Assembly (NCBI RefSeq): GCF_902506105.1
Contig: NZ_LR733304.1
Span: forward strand, 2,615,832-2,679,831
DNA length: 64,000 nt
From: Aeromicrobium sp. 9AM
GTDB taxonomy: Bacteria > Actinomycetota > Actinomycetes > Propionibacteriales > Nocardioidaceae
Direction of reading: 5' to 3'
Shown: in pieces, positions 1 through 7,998 of the stretch
Layout of the letters: every line of letters begins with the position of its first letter
Numbering within the stretch: position 1 is the first letter of the stretch
Made by a program: the position numbers and the translations under genes
The notes under the pieces: generated by a model
Databases searched by the model: none
The model's input: the letters and a program-made list of their open reading frames with translations, nothing else
Told to the model about the DNA's origin: nothing

Positions 1-170
1 ATGCGTCGGTGCTCGCGCCACGTACGCCGACTGCCGTGCAGCAGCGCGGACCGCAGCTGGCGGCGGCGCATCGCGTCGGCCTCGAGGACGTAGCGCTCGG
101 CGTTGGGGGTGTTCTGCATCGCCGTGCGCGGTCCCACTGGCGGCGGGCGGTGCCCGTCCTGCTCAGTCAT
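1..170 (-). CDS. Partial ORF at the left edge, unknown ESX-locus protein
   Basis: About 56 residues can be read before the window ends. They start MTEQDGHRPPP and contain EADAMRRRQLRSALLHG. The ATG at 170 overlaps the stop of the upstream MinD-like gene by 8 nt (ATGACTGA), so the two genes are probably translationally coupled. The protein begins Pro/Gly-rich and continues basic and helical. The spacing EA-x4-RR-x-L-x2-A-x3-G faintly recalls the N-terminus of EccB membrane proteins. I cannot assign it to that family on so short a fragment, and no transmembrane segment is reached. What is seen is an in-frame start, the overlap and coding-like GC-rich third positions. The function is unknown. 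Confidence 0.5.
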   Translation of the reverse strand, partial: MTEQDGHRPPPVGPRTAMQNTPNAERYVLEADAMRRRQLRSALLHGSRRTWREHRR

Positions 171-1296
171 GCCTGGGCCTTCGGCCCGCCACCAGGCCGG
201 CCACCCGCAGGAGCGCCTCTCGTGTCGCCGGTGCCACGTGCGCCGGCTCGTACGCATGGCCGGACTGCAGGTAGGGATCCGGCGGCACCACGACGACGGA
301 GACCCCGAGGGCGCCCGCGAACTCGCGCTGGGCCTCGCGGTACGCCTGCTCGTGCGGGCACACCACGACATGCACCGCGGAGGCGGTGGCCTGGGGATTG
401 ACGATCTTGATGCGGTCGAGCGCCGATCGCAGGGCGCCGATGCCGAGCTCGCCCGGGCTCGTCACGACGACGGCCTGGTCGGCCCTGGCCAGTGCCGCGT
501 GGCCCGCCTCGCCGGCGTCGTCGCCGACGTCGAGCAGGTTGAACGTGTGGTCGGCGCGCAGCCGGTCGAGCACACCCGAGACATCGCTGCGGGTCAGCCC
601 CTGGTCCCAGCCGGAGCCGTCGACCAGGCCGAGGCCCGTCGCCGCCGCGGGTGGTGTCGTGGCCTCGACCTCCGACAGCATCGATCCCACGGTGCGGGGC
701 TCGGCAGCGCCGAACGTACGCCCGAGGGACGGCGAACCCTGCTGCACGTCGACGACGACGGTGTGGTCCTCGCGCATCGCCATGAAGGCCGTGCCGACGC
801 CGACGGCGATCGTCGTGCACCCCACGCCGCCCTTGCCGGCGATGAAGGCCACGATGCGGCGGTCGGTCTGCCGGTGGCGGATCGCGTCGACGGCGTCGCG
901 CTCGCCCTGGACGGCCAGAGCCGCGTCGGGAGTGGTGAGCCCGCGCGCGACGGTGCGCAGCATGCGGCCGGCCTGCCGCGGAGCCGGTTCGGGGTTGCTG
1001 GCCCGGGACAGCAGCTGCTCGGCGGGCGAGGGCGAACGTACGGAGTCGTCGGGCTCGGGTGCCGGCGCAGGCTCGGGGGACGGCGAGCTGAACTCCGGCC
1101 GGATGGGCACCACGCGGCCGTGCGACTCGTCGACCTCTTCGGGCTCGGCCTGAGGCGGTGGCGTGCGCGGCTCGGGATCGCCGAGACCGAGGCTGCGTGG
1201 GTCGATGCCCATGCGACTCAGGTCGCCGGCGGCCGACTGGGCCTGGCGGCGATCGCGAAGGGACTGGTCGGGCTGGTCCTGGTCGTCGTCGTCCAT
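163..1296 (-). CDS. MinD/ParA-like ATPase of the ESX locus (EspI-like)
   Basis: The protein has 377 aa. Residues 1 to about 125 are a charged, Pro/Ser/Ala-rich tail starting MDDDDQDQPDQ. They are followed by a deviant Walker-A P-loop, GKGGVGCTT at about 154-162, typical of MinD/ParA/SIMIBI ATPases, and later by NLLDVGDD and VVVTSP strands. Long Pro-rich tails on a MinD-like domain are known for EspI and related proteins of mycobacterial ESX loci, where they modulate secretion. That role is inferred here from context. The ATG at 1296 overlaps the eccD stop in TGATG, so the gene is co-translated with eccD. A longer open frame continues upstream through eccD in another frame but is only a shadow. 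Confidence 0.85.
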   Translation of the reverse strand: MDDDDQDQPDQSLRDRRQAQSAAGDLSRMGIDPRSLGLGDPEPRTPPPQAEPEEVDESHGRVVPIRPEFSSPSPEPAPAPEPDDSVRSPSPAEQLLSRASNPEPAPRQAGRMLRTVARGLTTPDAALAVQGERDAVDAIRHRQTDRRIVAFIAGKGGVGCTTIAVGVGTAFMAMREDHTVVVDVQQGSPSLGRTFGAAEPRTVGSMLSEVEATTPPAAATGLGLVDGSGWDQGLTRSDVSGVLDRLRADHTFNLLDVGDDAGEAGHAALARADQAVVVTSPGELGIGALRSALDRIKIVNPQATASAVHVVVCPHEQAYREAQREFAGALGVSVVVVPPDPYLQSGHAYEPAHVAPATREALLRVAGLVAGRRPRHD

Positions 1297-2651
1297 CAGA
1301 AGACCCCTCCCATCTTGTCGTAGACGCCGAGGGCACCGAAGAGGACGACCAACAGGTCGACCACGACGAGGAACTCGAGCACGTTGAGCCAGCGCTTGAC
1401 CCGGGCCCGGGTGATGTCGGAGATCTGCAGCGTCGACGCGGCGACCGCGGCGACCAGGATCAGCGAGATCGCGACGACGAGCCATGGCGTCGCCGACTCC
1501 TCCTCGACCGCGAAGCGTCCCATGGCGAACACCACGACGGCGACGCCCGCGATCCGCAACGGCAGCATGTGCGGGGTGCGGGAGAACAGCCGCGACCTCA
1601 GGAGTGCGGCTGCGGCAAGGGTGAGGGCGAGCGTGCGGTCCCACGAGCTGCCGGCCAGGTCGAGCGCGGTGCCGCCCCAGGTGACGACCAGCGAGATGCC
1701 GACGAGCGAGCCGATCAGCACGGCGTTGCTGGCCCGGTAGCGAGCCCGCAGCGTGACCAGGTCGAGCCGGCCGACGTGGCGTACGCGGTAGTCCGCGCTG
1801 GCCAGGCCACCGACCGACAGCGACACCAGCGGGATGACCCCGACGACGAGCAGGACGGCGACCGGGAGGATGCGCCGGTACTGGTCGATCGGCGCGTCGG
1901 TCCAGCCGACGATCGCGTAGCTGAGTCCCGCGACCAGGATGACGGCAGCTGCGGCGAGGTGGCCAGTCGCTGCGGGTGTGAGCAGCCGAGCGATGCCGGC
2001 GACGACGGCCACCGAGACGACCGTGAACGCGACGGTCTCCCAGGTGTCGACGTCGGCCCGGTCGCCGGCCACCCAGCCGGCGAGCGCGGCCCACACCATG
2101 GCCCCGCCGGCCGCGACCTGGGCGTCGACGACGCGCGCGAACTGCGAGGACCACCAGGCGACGAACAGCAGGACCGCGGCCGTGATCAGGGTCGCCGCGG
2201 GCGTGATGACATCCGCGAGGCGGGCGCTGTCGGCGAGCTGCCCGGCGACCCACGAGACCACGCCGAGCGCGGTCAGGACCGCGACACCGAGGATGACGGA
2301 GAAGGAGCGGGTCGTGAGCGTCGACCACACTCCTCCGGACGCGTCGACGCTGTCCTCGACGGTGTCGCGCACGTCCTCGACGGCCACCGGGCGTACGTCG
2401 TCGTCCTGCGCCCGAAGCTCGAGGATGTCGCCGTCGAGCACCCCGGCGTCACCCAGCGTCTGCGCCAACGACAGCGACGCGCCGCCGAGGTGCGCGAGCG
2501 TCCAGCTCGTCGGCGAACCGTTGGTGTTGTCGGGCGCGGCGTAGCGCATGACCTGCGGCAGCACGTCGGCCAGCGGCAGGGCGTTGGGCAGGGCCAGATC
2601 GATCGTACGATCGGCCGTGACGACCGTGACCCGGCTGTATGCAGTCAGCAA
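1296..2651 (-). CDS. eccD: Type VII secretion membrane protein EccD
   Basis: The protein has 451 aa. An N-terminal ubiquitin-like domain (about 1-85) contains YSRVTVV, the LPNALPLADVLPQVM stretch and LDGDILELRA, all typical of EccD. It is followed by roughly eleven hydrophobic segments from about residue 115 to 445. EccD forms the bulk of the membrane channel of the ESX translocon, and the usual family length is 450-510 aa. The start is a TTG at 2651. It is chosen because AAGGGGG lies 7 nt upstream on the minus strand and because the ubiquitin-like strand begins right after it. It is divergent from eccC across about 120 nt and overlaps the following ATPase gene by one base. Confidence 0.92.
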   Translation of the reverse strand: MLTAYSRVTVVTADRTIDLALPNALPLADVLPQVMRYAAPDNTNGSPTSWTLAHLGGASLSLAQTLGDAGVLDGDILELRAQDDDVRPVAVEDVRDTVEDSVDASGGVWSTLTTRSFSVILGVAVLTALGVVSWVAGQLADSARLADVITPAATLITAAVLLFVAWWSSQFARVVDAQVAAGGAMVWAALAGWVAGDRADVDTWETVAFTVVSVAVVAGIARLLTPAATGHLAAAAVILVAGLSYAIVGWTDAPIDQYRRILPVAVLLVVGVIPLVSLSVGGLASADYRVRHVGRLDLVTLRARYRASNAVLIGSLVGISLVVTWGGTALDLAGSSWDRTLALTLAAAALLRSRLFSRTPHMLPLRIAGVAVVVFAMGRFAVEEESATPWLVVAISLILVAAVAASTLQISDITRARVKRWLNVLEFLVVVDLLVVLFGALGVYDKMGGVF

Positions 2652-2772
2652 CGGTCAACCCCCTTGACGTCACGGTATGCCGGGTGGCCGCACCTTGCGG
2701 GCTCCAGATGGCGCTTGCGAGCATATCGTTGACCCACGCCACCACACATCCGCTCATCGAACCCGGGGACTC

Positions 2773-5700
2773 ATGACGACCGCACTGGTGAAACGTCCGG
2801 CCCGCATCGAGCCGCCGAGCACGCAATCAGCGCCGCTGTCGATCGAGGCGCCACCCATGAAGGGCCAGGCCGCGCCCGCGATGGCCGGCGCCAGCATGAT
2901 GATGATGCCGATCATGAGTGGCACGGGCTCCGTCACTGTCGCCATCACGCAGCGCGGCCGGCCCATCGTGGCGGTCGCCGCCCTCCTGGCCCTGATCGGC
3001 TCGATCGCCATCGGCGTCATGATGATGATCAGCCAGCGCAGCGGCACCAAGCGCCAGGTCCGCGAGGGACGTGAGCGCTACCTCGACTACATTGAGGCAC
3101 TACGGCACACCGCTCGCGACCAGATCGCGAGCCAGCGTGCCGAGCAGGCGTGGCGCTACCCGCGCACCGACGAGCTCCTCGACATCTGCCGCGACGACAC
3201 CCGGCGTTGGGAGCGGCGGCCGTCGCACGTCGACTTCCTGTCGGTCCGGCTGGGCACCGGCGAGGTGCCGCTGGCCTCCGGCCTGACGCTCGACGCCGAC
3301 ACCGGCCCGCTCAATGACTTCGACCCGGTATGTCTGCAGGCTGCACAGGAGCTGACCCAGCGCTACTCCTCGTTGCGGGCCCAGCCGATCACGCTGAACC
3401 TGCGCGAGATCGGCCAGACCAGTGTCATCGGCCAGCCGGCCCACCGCCGCGCACTGGCGACCAACATGGTCCTGCAGCTCGCAGCGCTGCAGAGCCCGCA
3501 TGACGTGGAGATCGCCCTCGTACGCTCCGACGACGCGGCGGCGGCGTGGGACTGGATCAAGTGGCTGCCCCACCTGCAGTCGGCCAACGCGCTCGACGGC
3601 GACCTCCCGGCGCGGCGCGTCACCTCGGACGTACCCGCGATGACCGAGCTCCTGGCCGCGGAGCTCGAGGCCCGGCTCGATCGTGCGCAGCGCTCGCGTG
3701 GTGGGTCGTCCGGACCGACCTCCCACCTCGTCGTGATCGTCGACGGCGACGGCCTCCAGCCCGGACAGCACCTGACGTCGCCGGACCCGCAGGTCCCGCT
3801 CGCAGCTCTCGGCGTCCACGTCGTGTCGCTGCTCGACTCGGCCCGCCACGAGCCGGAGACTGTGAGCGAGCGCATCGAGCTCGGCACCGACGGCTCGGTC
3901 AAGCTCGACTCCCGCGAGGCCCCGTTCACCCTCGACATCGCCCCGGACGGTGTCGCCGCGGCCATCGCTCGCGTGCTCTCGGCCCTGCGGCTCACGATCG
4001 AGGACGCCAGCGACGACGGGCTCAGCGACACGGTCGGCCTGCCCGACATCCTCGGCGTCGCCGACCCGGCCAAGCTCGACCTCGTACGCACGTGGCGCGC
4101 CCGCGCCCTCCGTGACCTCCTGCGGGTGCCGATCGGCGTCGGCGCGACCGGCAACACCGTCGTGCTCGACCTCAAGGAGTCCGCGCACGGCGGCATGGGC
4201 CCGCACGGCCTGGTCGTCGGCGCGACCGGCTCGGGCAAGTCCGAGATGCTGCGTACGCTCGTCAGCTCGCTGGTCATCGGTCACGGACCGGACCGGCTCG
4301 CGCTGATGCTCGTCGACTTCAAGGGCGGTGCGACGTTCGCCGCGATGGACCAGATCCCGCACATCGCCGGCATGATCACCAACCTCCAGGACGACCTGAC
4401 CCTCGTCGACCGCATGCGCGACGCGCTCTACGGCGAGATGCAGCGCCGGCAGGAGATCCTCAAGGACGCCGGCAACCTGCCCAACGTCACGGTCTACCAG
4501 GACCGCATCGACGCCGGCGAGGACCTCGAGCCGCTGCCGCACCTGCTCGTGATCGTCGACGAGTTCTCCGAGCTGCTGACGGCCAAGCCCGACTTCGCCG
4601 AGCTGTTCGTGGCGATCGGGCGCATCGGCCGATCGATCGGCGTGCACCTGCTGCTGGCGACCCAGAAGCTCGAGATGGGCAAGATCCGCGGCCTCGAGTC
4701 GCACCTGTCCTACCGCATCAGCCTGCGTACGTTCTCCGAGGGCGAGAGCCGCGACGCCATCGGCGTACCTGACGCGTTCCACCTGCCGCCTGAGCCGGGG
4801 TCGGGCTACCTCAAGGTCGACACGACGGTGTTCGACCGCTTCAAGGCCGCGCTCGTCTCGTCGCCGTACGTCCCGCCCAGCGACGGGCCCAAGACGTCGG
4901 TCCCGGTCGTCCCCTACCTCGCGGTCAACGGCCTCGGCGCCTGGCTCGCGGCCCAGCAGGCTGCGGCCGACGAGCTCGCGGGCGAGGTGCGCCTCGACAA
5001 GGCGGCATCCAACGCGACGGTCCTCGACGTGCTGTGCGACCAGATCGCGGCCTCGGGCTCGGCCCAGGTCAGGCCCGTCTGGCTCGAGCCGTTGCCGAGC
5101 AAGCTGGCCCTCGGCGAGCTGCTGTCGCTCGACGACACCTCCGACCCCACGACCTGCGCCGCGATCCTCGGCCTGGTCGACGACCCGGGCCACCAGAGCC
5201 AGTTCCCGCTGTCGTGGGACTTCACCGGCGGCGGCGCCAACCTGATCATCTCCGGCTCGCCGCAGACCGGGAAGTCGACGCTGATCCGTTCGCTGATCCT
5301 GTCGATGTCGATGACGTACGCGCCGGGCGACGTGGCGTTCTACTGCATCGACTACGGCGGAGGCTCGCTCAGCGCCCTGCAGCGGGTGCCGCACGTCGCG
5401 TCCGTCGCCGCCCGGGTCGACCCCGAGCGCATCAACCGCACGGTCAACGACGTACGCGCTGCCCTCAACCACCGCGAGGCGATGTTCCGCGAGCACGGGC
5501 TCGAGTCGATGGCCGCCTTCCGCCGCGCCCGGGCCGCCGGCACCCTCGGTGACGACGAGCCCGGCGACATCTTCCTGATCGTCGACGGCTGGGGCACGTT
5601 CCGCGACGAGTTCGACGACCTCGACTACGCGATCGCCGACATCGCCGCGCGCGGCTCCAACTTCGGCGTCCACGTCATCGTGACGGTCACCCAGAACATG

Positions 5701-6738
5701 CAGGTCCGCATGCGCATGGCCGGCTCGATGGGCGGCCGACTCGAGCTGCGCATCAACGATGCGTACGACTCGGAGTTCGACCGCAAGGTCATGGAGCAGA
5801 TCCCCAAGGACGCCAACGGCCGCGGCATCACCGGCACGCGCAGCTCCGCGCTGCTGTTCCAGACCGCGCTGCCGGTGCTCGAGGTGCCCGACGCCGCGGC
5901 CGAGGACTCGGCCCAGCAGGCGCTCATCGACGCGGTCCTCACCAAGTGGGGCGACCGCAGCGTCACCAAGGTCGAGGTCCTCCCGCGCCTCGTGACACTC
6001 GCCGACCTGCCACCCATCGAGATGGGCGACAAGGGCGTCCTCGTCGGTCTCTCCGAGCTCAACCTCGGCCCGGCCGAGATCGACATCTTCGGCGCCGACC
6101 CGCACCTGCAGGTCTACGGCGACGGCGAGACCGGCAAGTCCAACCTGCTCAAGCTGCTGATCCACAACCTGGTCTCCAGCCACACGCCGGACGAGATCGG
6201 CATCGTCGTGGTCGACTACCGCCGCTCCCTGCTCGACGTCGTGCCCGAGGACTACCTGCTGACGTACGCCACGGGCATGGAGCAGGCAGCGACGATGGCT
6301 GCCGAGGTGTCCGGCGCGATCCGCGCCCGGGTGCCGGGTCCGGACGTCACGTCCGAGCAGCTGCGCAACCGCACCTGGTGGTCAGGCCTCGAGGTGTTCG
6401 TCATCGTCGACGACTACGACCTCGTCTCGACGTCGCAGGGCGATCCGCTCGCGGCGCTCGTCGACCTGCTGCCGCAGGGTCGCGACCTCGGCTTCCACCT
6501 CGTGTTGGCCCGGCGCACGGGCGGCATGTCACGTGCCGTGTTCGAGCCGATGATCCAGCGCCTGATCGACCTCAGCGCACCCGGATTCATGTTCTCCGGC
6601 GACCGGCTCGAGGGCCGGCTGATCGGCGGCCACCCGTCTCGCCGCCTGCCCAAGGGACGCGCCATGTACGTCACGCGGGACGGCGCGACCTCACTCGTCC
6701 AGACCGCGAGGGTCGACGACGACCAGGTGGGCGGTTGA
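2773..6738 (+). CDS. eccC: Type VII secretion FtsK/SpoIIIE ATPase EccC (single chain, three ATPase domains)
   Basis: The protein has 1321 aa and is the motor of ESX secretion. A membrane segment lies near residues 58-84 after a Met-rich stretch (ASMMMMPIM). Three P-loops follow: GATGSGKS near 483-490 in domain 1, GSPQTGKS near 828 in domain 2 and GDGETGKS near 1116-1123 in domain 3. LVDFKGGA and LVIVDEF are the domain 1 Walker-B region. Domain 1 is known to be the hydrolysing one, and domains 2 and 3 bind substrate signal sequences. Mycobacteria often split this protein into EccCa and EccCb; here it is one chain. The ATG at 2773 is preferred over the open frame beginning at 2677 because MTTALVKRP matches EccC N-termini and a GGGG tract precedes it. 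Substrate-like genes follow immediately. Confidence 0.97.
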   Translation: MTTALVKRPARIEPPSTQSAPLSIEAPPMKGQAAPAMAGASMMMMPIMSGTGSVTVAITQRGRPIVAVAALLALIGSIAIGVMMMISQRSGTKRQVREGRERYLDYIEALRHTARDQIASQRAEQAWRYPRTDELLDICRDDTRRWERRPSHVDFLSVRLGTGEVPLASGLTLDADTGPLNDFDPVCLQAAQELTQRYSSLRAQPITLNLREIGQTSVIGQPAHRRALATNMVLQLAALQSPHDVEIALVRSDDAAAAWDWIKWLPHLQSANALDGDLPARRVTSDVPAMTELLAAELEARLDRAQRSRGGSSGPTSHLVVIVDGDGLQPGQHLTSPDPQVPLAALGVHVVSLLDSARHEPETVSERIELGTDGSVKLDSREAPFTLDIAPDGVAAAIARVLSALRLTIEDASDDGLSDTVGLPDILGVADPAKLDLVRTWRARALRDLLRVPIGVGATGNTVVLDLKESAHGGMGPHGLVVGATGSGKSEMLRTLVSSLVIGHGPDRLALMLVDFKGGATFAAMDQIPHIAGMITNLQDDLTLVDRMRDALYGEMQRRQEILKDAGNLPNVTVYQDRIDAGEDLEPLPHLLVIVDEFSELLTAKPDFAELFVAIGRIGRSIGVHLLLATQKLEMGKIRGLESHLSYRISLRTFSEGESRDAIGVPDAFHLPPEPGSGYLKVDTTVFDRFKAALVSSPYVPPSDGPKTSVPVVPYLAVNGLGAWLAAQQAAADELAGEVRLDKAASNATVLDVLCDQIAASGSAQVRPVWLEPLPSKLALGELLSLDDTSDPTTCAAILGLVDDPGHQSQFPLSWDFTGGGANLIISGSPQTGKSTLIRSLILSMSMTYAPGDVAFYCIDYGGGSLSALQRVPHVASVAARVDPERINRTVNDVRAALNHREAMFREHGLESMAAFRRARAAGTLGDDEPGDIFLIVDGWGTFRDEFDDLDYAIADIAARGSNFGVHVIVTVTQNMQVRMRMAGSMGGRLELRINDAYDSEFDRKVMEQIPKDANGRGITGTRSSALLFQTALPVLEVPDAAAEDSAQQALIDAVLTKWGDRSVTKVEVLPRLVTLADLPPIEMGDKGVLVGLSELNLGPAEIDIFGADPHLQVYGDGETGKSNLLKLLIHNLVSSHTPDEIGIVVVDYRRSLLDVVPEDYLLTYATGMEQAATMAAEVSGAIRARVPGPDVTSEQLRNRTWWSGLEVFVIVDDYDLVSTSQGDPLAALVDLLPQGRDLGFHLVLARRTGGMSRAVFEPMIQRLIDLSAPGFMFSGDRLEGRLIGGHPSRRLPKGRAMYVTRDGATSLVQTARVDDDQVGG

Positions 6739-6826
6739 ATCGTTCACTATGCGCAAGGATGTCGCTATTCGCATTCATGCCATATCCTGACGGCACTGAC
6801 TGAATCTCTACAGGGGGTATTTCACG

Positions 6827-7186
6827 ATGACTTCAGATCGCGTATCACTGTCCGAGGGCTACGAAGGCGCTCTCCAGCAGAACAAGAACCTCGCCACCGA
6901 AGGCGAGAACGCGCACGGTCTCTCCAAGAAGCAGCACAACCACACGGCTGACCTGCTGGGCCAGAACAAGGGCGCGCTCGCGACCCAGGCCGGCAACGGT
7001 TCGACTGCAGCAGCCAACAGCCTCTCGGCCGGCGGCCTGATGCACACCAACAACGCTGCCGGTGGCGCCGACTACCTGCGCCGCACCGCCGGGCACGAAG
7101 ACACGGCCTCGCACGACCAGGCCGGCGAGTCCCGCAACGTCGAGAACGCCGCATCCGACCTGACCGCCAAGATCAACCGGGCCTGA
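6827..7186 (+). CDS. Small WXG100-like ESX-associated protein without WXG motif
   Basis: The protein has 119 aa and lies 88 nt after eccC. It has no signal peptide and is predicted to be helical, with a glycine-rich turn near the middle (ATQAGNGSTAA) where classical EsxA/EsxB proteins carry W-x-G. The size and position are those of ESX substrates or chaperones. No Trp is present, and I see no clear YxxxD/E secretion signal near the C-terminus. It is rich in Asn, His and Gln (KKQHNHTAD). The start is the ATG at 6827 behind a CAGGGGG tract. It is probably co-expressed with the next two genes. The assignment rests on context and fold-like pattern, not on a recognised family signature. Confidence 0.75.
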   Translation: MTSDRVSLSEGYEGALQQNKNLATEGENAHGLSKKQHNHTADLLGQNKGALATQAGNGSTAAANSLSAGGLMHTNNAAGGADYLRRTAGHEDTASHDQAGESRNVENAASDLTAKINRA

Positions 7187-7214
7187 ACGCCCCTTTCGAC
7201 TTCAAGGAGACATC

Positions 7215-7520
7215 ATGAGTGATCAGCTTCGCGTAGACCGTGGGTCCGTCCAGCAGCACGTCGACGACACCCGCTCCAACATGGCCAACTTCCGTGAGAC
7301 CAACGAAGGCGCCGACCGCCAGCAGGCTCACCTCCAGAACCAGATGGAAGGCGGCGTCGGCTCCGACCTCCAGGCGCAGACGCGCTCGGTCAGCCGCCAC
7401 CACGGCGACGAGATCGACACCAACGTCAACAAGCTCGCTGGCAAGACCTCGGAGAACACCGACGAGTTCATCGCCAACGTGCGCAGCGCGGCCAACAAGT
7501 CGCTCAACACGATCAACTGA
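7215..7520 (+). CDS. Small WXG100-like protein (101 aa), WXG motif absent
   Basis: The protein has 101 aa, close to the canonical 100 of WXG100 proteins. It is strongly amphipathic and alpha-helical, with a Gly-containing break (EGGVGSD) between two helices but no Trp at all. A good Shine-Dalgarno AAGGAG lies 6 nt before the ATG at 7215, and the gene follows its neighbour by only 28 nt. It may be the partner of the 119-aa protein in a helical heterodimer, by analogy with EsxA-EsxB. This is inference. No enzymatic motif or membrane segment is seen. Confidence 0.75.
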   Translation: MSDQLRVDRGSVQQHVDDTRSNMANFRETNEGADRQQAHLQNQMEGGVGSDLQAQTRSVSRHHGDEIDTNVNKLAGKTSENTDEFIANVRSAANKSLNTIN

Positions 7521-7527
7521 GGCTGCC

Positions 7528-7884
7528 ATGGGTGGATCCAGCGACGTCACAGGCGTCGAAGTCGGTCAGCTGCACAAGGTCGGGACGACAGTCTCGGGTC
7601 GCTCGACGTCGGGCAACGCCGCGGCCAAGGGACTCAAGGATGGTCTCGACTCCGCGTCGGGAAGCCTCGGGCACCCCATCGTGGGCACGGCTCTGACGAG
7701 CTTCGTCAACGACCATGTGCTCGACGACTCGGGCAAGCTGGGCAACCTGCTCACCGACGGAGGACACAACGTGTCCAACGTGGCCTCGACCGCTCGCAAC
7801 AGCGACGAAGAGGGCGGGGCCAACCTCGCGGCGCCGATCAACACGACGTCCGAGGTCGGCGACCGCATCAACCGGCAGGTCTGA
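7528..7884 (+). CDS. EspC/WXG100-superfamily-like small protein
   Basis: The protein has 118 aa. The segment GHPIVGTALTSFVNDHV, then spaced Leu residues and NVASTARNSDEEGG, follows the pattern seen in EspC/DUF2580-type ESX proteins. That pattern is a small residue, AL-x2-F, a hydrophobic helix, then a helix ending near a TD/SD-E-G. The ATG at 7528 lies 8 nt after the previous stop, and the same frame is open upstream only by chance. A strong terminator follows at 7925, so the three small genes seem to end one transcription unit, probably with eccC. The family assignment is tentative; the context as an ESX substrate or accessory is good. Confidence 0.72.
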   Translation: MGGSSDVTGVEVGQLHKVGTTVSGRSTSGNAAAKGLKDGLDSASGSLGHPIVGTALTSFVNDHVLDDSGKLGNLLTDGGHNVSNVASTARNSDEEGGANLAAPINTTSEVGDRINRQV

Positions 7885-7924
7885 CACCGGCTCCGGCCGG
7901 TCGGACGACCGCACACGTACGACA

Positions 7925-7960
7925 CTGACGCCAACGGGACGCGAGTCTCGTTGGCGTCAG
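7925..7960 (+). terminator. Intrinsic terminator after the small ESX genes
   Basis: A 16-bp stem with one mismatch. The left arm CTGACGCCAACGGGAC (7925-7940) pairs with the right arm at 7945-7960 around a GCGA tetraloop, followed directly by TTCTTTC. It separates the eccC/small-protein unit from the first large effector-like gene. Confidence 0.85.
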
Positions 7961-7998
7961 TTCTTTCGAAGACACACTGCTGAACCGGGGGCAACAAC

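Noticed and set aside
163..2328. Extending the MinD-like gene upstream to 2328 through eccD
   Set aside because: The added sequence is an out-of-frame reading of eccD. The ATG at 1296 with the TGATG overlap and MDDDDQ start is the natural beginning.
2677..2772. A longer N-terminus for EccC starting at 2677
   Set aside because: The extra 32 residues have no family support and MTTALVKRP fits EccC starts.
3100..6183. A 1027-aa open frame on the minus strand inside eccC
   Set aside because: It is Arg/Val/Ala-rich low-complexity translation lying opposite a perfectly recognisable eccC. Long antisense frames arise by chance at about 70 percent GC.
6827..7520. Calling the small ESX genes esxA and esxB
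   Set aside because: They lack W-x-G and a clear C-terminal secretion motif. Gene symbols would overstate the identity.
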